Source: Anaerolineae bacterium
GTDB taxonomy: Bacteria; Chloroflexota; Anaerolineae; J102
Assembly (NCBI GenBank): GCA_015493675.1
Contig: WGCR01000157.1
Location: 1 to 7,557 of the forward strand
DNA: 7,557 nt
Direction of reading: 5' to 3'
A program made the position numbers and the translations under genes. Below the pieces are notes generated by a model that was not told the origin of the DNA, did no database searches, and was given only the letters and a program-made list of their open reading frames with translations. Positions 4,967 through 7,557 of this stretch are shown here, in pieces; positions within the stretch are counted from its first letter, which is position 1, and every line of letters starts with the position of its first letter.

Positions 4967-5710
4967 TCAATCAGCAGAGGCTGTTGCATCTGGCTGAGAG
5001 TGGAGCGCATTGATGGGAATGACGTCGATTTTTTGAGCGGTGTCAAAGCTGAGGGAAATATATTGTCCTGCTGCTTCCAGGAGTATGGCCTGATCATCAG
5101 CTGCGGCGAGCAATTTGATTTCCGCACCGGGACCGAGGCGCTGTTTCTGTAAAAAAGTCTTCAGGGTGTTGTCTGCGATGATCTTGACGACACGCGCCTG
5201 TTGTCCCACGCCCAGGGTGGTGAGCGGACGTCGAACCTGGCGGGAACCATCGCTCAGGCCCGGGGGGATGGGCTGGCGTTGGGGGCTGAGTATAGGATGC
5301 CCCAGAAATTCCGCCAGTTTTTCGGCCAGTTCTCCGGGCGTGACGTGTTCAAACCGACAGGCGATGTCTTCGGCTGCATTGGGGGACAGCCCCAGTTTTT
5401 CGGAGAGAAAAACTTCCCACAGGCGACGTTTTCGCAGGACGCGCAGAGCGATAGCCTCGCCTCGTGAAGTCAGGGTGACGCCTTTATAGGGTTGATAATC
5501 CACAAGCCCTTTGGCTTCCAACTTGCGGCACATCTGATTGGCCGAAATAGGAGAAACCTCAAGCGTCTCTGCTAATTGCGAGATGGGGACAGGGCTGTCA
5601 TTCTGAGAGAGCAAGGCAATGCGGAGTAAATACATCTCCGCTGCTTCAGACATGGGATCGATTATATTATGGTTTGCCATAAGATTGATGTTGTATTTTG
5701 AAGTCTGCAT
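4967..5710 (-). CDS. dtxR: DtxR-family Fe-dependent transcriptional repressor with C-terminal FeoA-like domain
   Basis: A 247-residue metalloregulator, first gene of the iron operon and its likely repressor when Fe(II) is plentiful. Order of domains: winged helix-turn-helix (~22-90, with SQLAETLEVSPISANQMCRKLE), metal-binding/dimerisation helices (~91-140), then a Pro-rich linker and an SH3/FeoA-like domain (~163-235). By eye against Corynebacterium DtxR, the primary metal site is intact: Met26 (Met10), Cys118 (Cys102), Glu121 (Glu105) and His122 (His106). The Cys and Met are the iron-type rather than manganese-type ligands. The ancillary site is altered: Arg95 replaces His79 and Glu114 replaces His98, while Glu99 (Glu83) stays. 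The ATG at 5710 is preceded by AGGT at six bases. Later ATGs (5680, 5653) have no such site. The feoA start is four bases past the stop. Confidence 0.93.
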   Translation of the reverse strand: MQTSKYNINLMANHNIIDPMSEAAEMYLLRIALLSQNDSPVPISQLAETLEVSPISANQMCRKLEAKGLVDYQPYKGVTLTSRGEAIALRVLRKRRLWEVFLSEKLGLSPNAAEDIACRFEHVTPGELAEKLAEFLGHPILSPQRQPIPPGLSDGSRQVRRPLTTLGVGQQARVVKIIADNTLKTFLQKQRLGPGAEIKLLAAADDQAILLEAAGQYISLSFDTAQKIDVIPINALHSQPDATASAD

Positions 5711-5712
5711 AG

Positions 5713-5741
5713 TTTACCTGAAACATTTTGTGTTAGTCAAA
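5713..5741. promoter_or_regulatory. Imperfect dyad at the dtxR start, possible autoregulatory operator
   Basis: TTTACCTGAAA (5713-5723) and TGTTAGTCAAA (5731-5741) form an imperfect inverted repeat (7 of 11 positions) around a 7-base centre. It overlaps the dtxR ribosome-binding site and contains TTGACT on the minus strand. Its size and place fit a repressor site, but the symmetry is weak and it does not match a known DtxR box closely. Confidence 0.22.
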
Positions 5742-5958
5742 TTCCAATCGCGCGCTCATTTCCCACTGTCATCAAAATAGATGGCCTTCCGAGACGGTTG
5801 TTGATGTGCGCTTCTTTAGCTTTGCCATAAGATATTGATGGGCGTTAGTGGATGAAATATGCGGGTGACATAACTGTATAGTGAATCGAATATCATCTTC
5901 TTTTGTGGGATGCGATATCTTTGATAAGACGCTCATTCCGGTTTTGATAGAGATGGCT

Positions 5959-5964
5959 TATAAT
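5959..5964 (+). promoter_or_regulatory. Candidate -10 element for the SLC13 permease gene
   Basis: A perfect TATAAT lies 122 bases upstream of the permease ATG. The matching -35 position (TTCCGG at 5936-5941, 17-base spacing) is poor, so the promoter would need an activator or is not real. Confidence 0.3.
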
Positions 5965-6086
5965 GACTCCCACAGTCGCTGTTTGCGTCTATCCCAAGGC
6001 TTAAAGTCATCTATCTGTGATAAAACCATTTTCTGACATCGCATGATAGCCCCACCTGCCCATGGCGAGGTGTTTTCAGGATATTG

Positions 6087-7557
6087 ATGATGATAGAGGG
6101 TTTGCTCGTTTTAGGCATTCTGATAGTAGCGCTGGTAGCCTTTGCGACGGAGCGCGTGCGGATAGATTTAGTGGCGCTGGGGATTATGGTGGTGTTGATG
6201 GTGCTGGGGATCGTGACGCCCCAGGAAGGGTTGTCGGGCTTTTCCAATCCTGCCACCGTAACCATCGCTGCGATGTTTGTACTCAGCGCGGGATTGCAGC
6301 GCACCGATGTGCCGGGCCTGGTGGGGAATTACATCATCCATCTGGCAAACAAGAGCGAGATGCGTATCATTTTGTTGTTGATGGTGACGACGGCTGTCCT
6401 CAGCGCTTTCATTCTCAACACGGCGGTTGTAGCAGTCTTTATCCCCATCGTTCTGCGCATTTCCAAGACGATGGATATTTCCCCTTCGCGCTTGTTGATG
6501 CCCACCTCTTTTGGGGCGATCCTTGGGGGCACACTGACGCTCATCGGCACATCCACCAATTTGCTGGTGAGTAGCATTGCCGTGCAGGCGGGGCTGCCTC
6601 CGTTCAAATTTTTCGATTTTGCGCCTTTGGGGATGATTACTGTGGTGGCAGGCGTGCTCTATATGATTTTTATCGGGCGTAGATTGTTGCCGATTCGACC
6701 CGCTGAGTCTGACTTGTTGGGAAAATATGAAGTGCGGGAGTATCTGAGCGAGATTGTCGTTTCGCCCGATTCACCACTGGTGGGGGAGAATCTGGGGGAC
6801 CTGGACCTGACTCGGCGCTACGATATTACCATTCTGGATATTCTACGGGATGGACGCACGATTTTATTGCCGGGCCGGTCGCGTCATATCCGGGCCAATG
6901 ATGTCATTCTGGTCAGGGGCTCGTTGGAGCAACTGTTCGCCATTGAGAAGGCCGATGGTCTGGAGATTGCCCCTCTCAGCGATGTCAAGGAAAAGGTGCT
7001 CTCTCAGGGTGATGAGGTCGGCATGGCCGAAGTCGTGGTGGCGCCAGCGTCATCTATTTTGGGCTTTACCATCCAGGAGCTTGATTTTCGACACCGTTAC
7101 GGTGTGGAGGCCATCGGGATGTTGCGTCGGGGTATGACTCTGATTGGCAAATTTACCCACGAATCGATTATGCCCGGTGATATGCTGCTGGTGATCGGCG
7201 ATAAGCGCAATCTCGTGAAATTACAAAATAATCCTGATTTCTTGCTGTTAGTGGATGTGCCCATGCCAGTGTCGCATAATTCGAAAGCGCTCTGGGCTGT
7301 GGGCATTATGGCAGCGGTGGTGGTGACGGCCATTTTGGGAGCGCCTATTGTTGTGAGCGCTCTGGCCGGGGCTTTGTTGATGGTGGCAATGGGGGTTCTC
7401 TCCCTGGATGAAGCCTATGCCTCGCTGGATAAGCGGGTGTTGGTGCTGCTGGCGGGCATCCTCTCGTTGGAGGCGGCCATGATCAACTCTGGCCTGGCTC
7501 AGTGGATGGGGGATGCGCTTCTGAATGTTCTGGGCGCTGCAGACCCCTGGCTGCTGG
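6087..7557 (+). CDS. SLC13-family (DASS-type) permease with two RCK_C/TrkA_C domains, 3' truncated by the window
   Basis: 490 codons are visible and the frame is still open at the right edge; family members of this layout are usually about 590-620 residues. The first membrane half starts EGLLVLGILIVALVAF and holds the motifs LNTAVVAVFIP (Asn111-Thr112, Pro120) and GGTLTLIGTSTN (~147-158). These resemble the paired substrate/Na+-binding loops of sodium-anion symporters. Two soluble regulatory domains follow: ~215-295 (EIVVSPDSPLVGENLGDLDL... ANDVILVRG) and ~310-390 (EVVVAPASSILGFTIQELDF... PGDMLLVIGD). The second membrane half begins ~400. The substrate is unknown: a carboxylate, sulfate or another anion. 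The ATG at 6087 has CAGG six bases before it; ATG 6090 and TTG 6084 are alternatives. It is transcribed away from dtxR, so shared regulation is possible but not shown. Confidence 0.92.
   Translation, partial: MMIEGLLVLGILIVALVAFATERVRIDLVALGIMVVLMVLGIVTPQEGLSGFSNPATVTIAAMFVLSAGLQRTDVPGLVGNYIIHLANKSEMRIILLLMVTTAVLSAFILNTAVVAVFIPIVLRISKTMDISPSRLLMPTSFGAILGGTLTLIGTSTNLLVSSIAVQAGLPPFKFFDFAPLGMITVVAGVLYMIFIGRRLLPIRPAESDLLGKYEVREYLSEIVVSPDSPLVGENLGDLDLTRRYDITILDILRDGRTILLPGRSRHIRANDVILVRGSLEQLFAIEKADGLEIAPLSDVKEKVLSQGDEVGMAEVVVAPASSILGFTIQELDFRHRYGVEAIGMLRRGMTLIGKFTHESIMPGDMLLVIGDKRNLVKLQNNPDFLLLVDVPMPVSHNSKALWAVGIMAAVVVTAILGAPIVVSALAGALLMVAMGVLSLDEAYASLDKRVLVLLAGILSLEAAMINSGLAQWMGDALLNVLGAADPWLL

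Larger units (their letters stand above)
5711..6086. other. Divergent intergenic region between dtxR and the SLC13 permease
   Basis: This 376-bp stretch has no convincing gene on either strand and is more AT-rich than its flanks. It must hold promoters for both directions. I see a clear TATAAT on the plus strand (5959-5964), an imperfect dyad near the dtxR start, and a 7-bp ATGCGAT/ATCGCAT inverted pair (5910 and 6038) too far apart to mean much. No classical iron box of the TTAGGTTAGGCTAACCTAA type and no recognisable riboswitch was seen. Confidence 0.6.

Noticed and set aside
5711..6086. A metal riboswitch or small RNA in the divergent region
   Set aside because: No conserved riboswitch core, paired stems or terminator could be found by eye. 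The ATGCGAT/ATCGCAT pair is only seven bases and 120 bases apart.
6062..6574. A plus-strand open frame of 170 codons starting at 6062
   Set aside because: It overlaps the SLC13 gene in another frame. The frame starting at 6087 gives clear transporter motifs and stays open to the window end.

Overview
The window is a ferrous-iron uptake locus from a bacterium of moderate GC content. I suspect Chloroflexota (Anaerolineae-like). The grounds are the gene order, weak or missing Shine-Dalgarno sites at several operon genes, and palindromic GACCTCC(G)GGAGGT repeats of a kind I recall as common in that phylum. This assignment is tentative because there is no rRNA or other marker.

Most genes are on the minus strand. 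Read in transcription order (right to left), a tight operon encodes a DtxR-type metal-dependent repressor (5710-4967), FeoA (4962-4660), the GTPase/permease FeoB (4667-2436), a small winged-helix protein with four cysteines resembling FeoC (2414-2133), and a NifX/NafY-type dinitrogenase-cofactor-family protein (2100-1762). After a repeat-rich gap of about 450 bp comes an FTR1-family iron permease (1315-494). A small, highly charged protein gene with its own good promoter follows (356-75). On the plus strand, divergent from dtxR across a 376-bp gap, an SLC13-type permease with two RCK_C/TrkA_C domains starts at 6087 and runs off the right edge.

The operon reads as a self-contained iron unit. 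The repressor senses cytoplasmic Fe(II), FeoA/FeoB import Fe(II), the FeoC-like protein may tune FeoB, and the NifX-like protein may handle iron or Fe-S cofactors. FTR1 would add a second uptake route.

The least expected content is mobile DNA on both sides of the FTR1/small-gene pair. Between 1359 and 1576 lies a 218-bp miniature element with an exact 9-bp target duplication (TTTAGATTT) and an 8-bp perfect terminal inverted repeat. The first 24 bp of this element are repeated exactly, on the opposite strand, at 91-68. There they look like the end of a larger insertion sequence running off the left edge, with a strong ribosome-binding site and an ATG at positions 14-1. This second end overwrites the 3' end of the small charged-protein gene, so its last residues and stop codon are insertion-derived.
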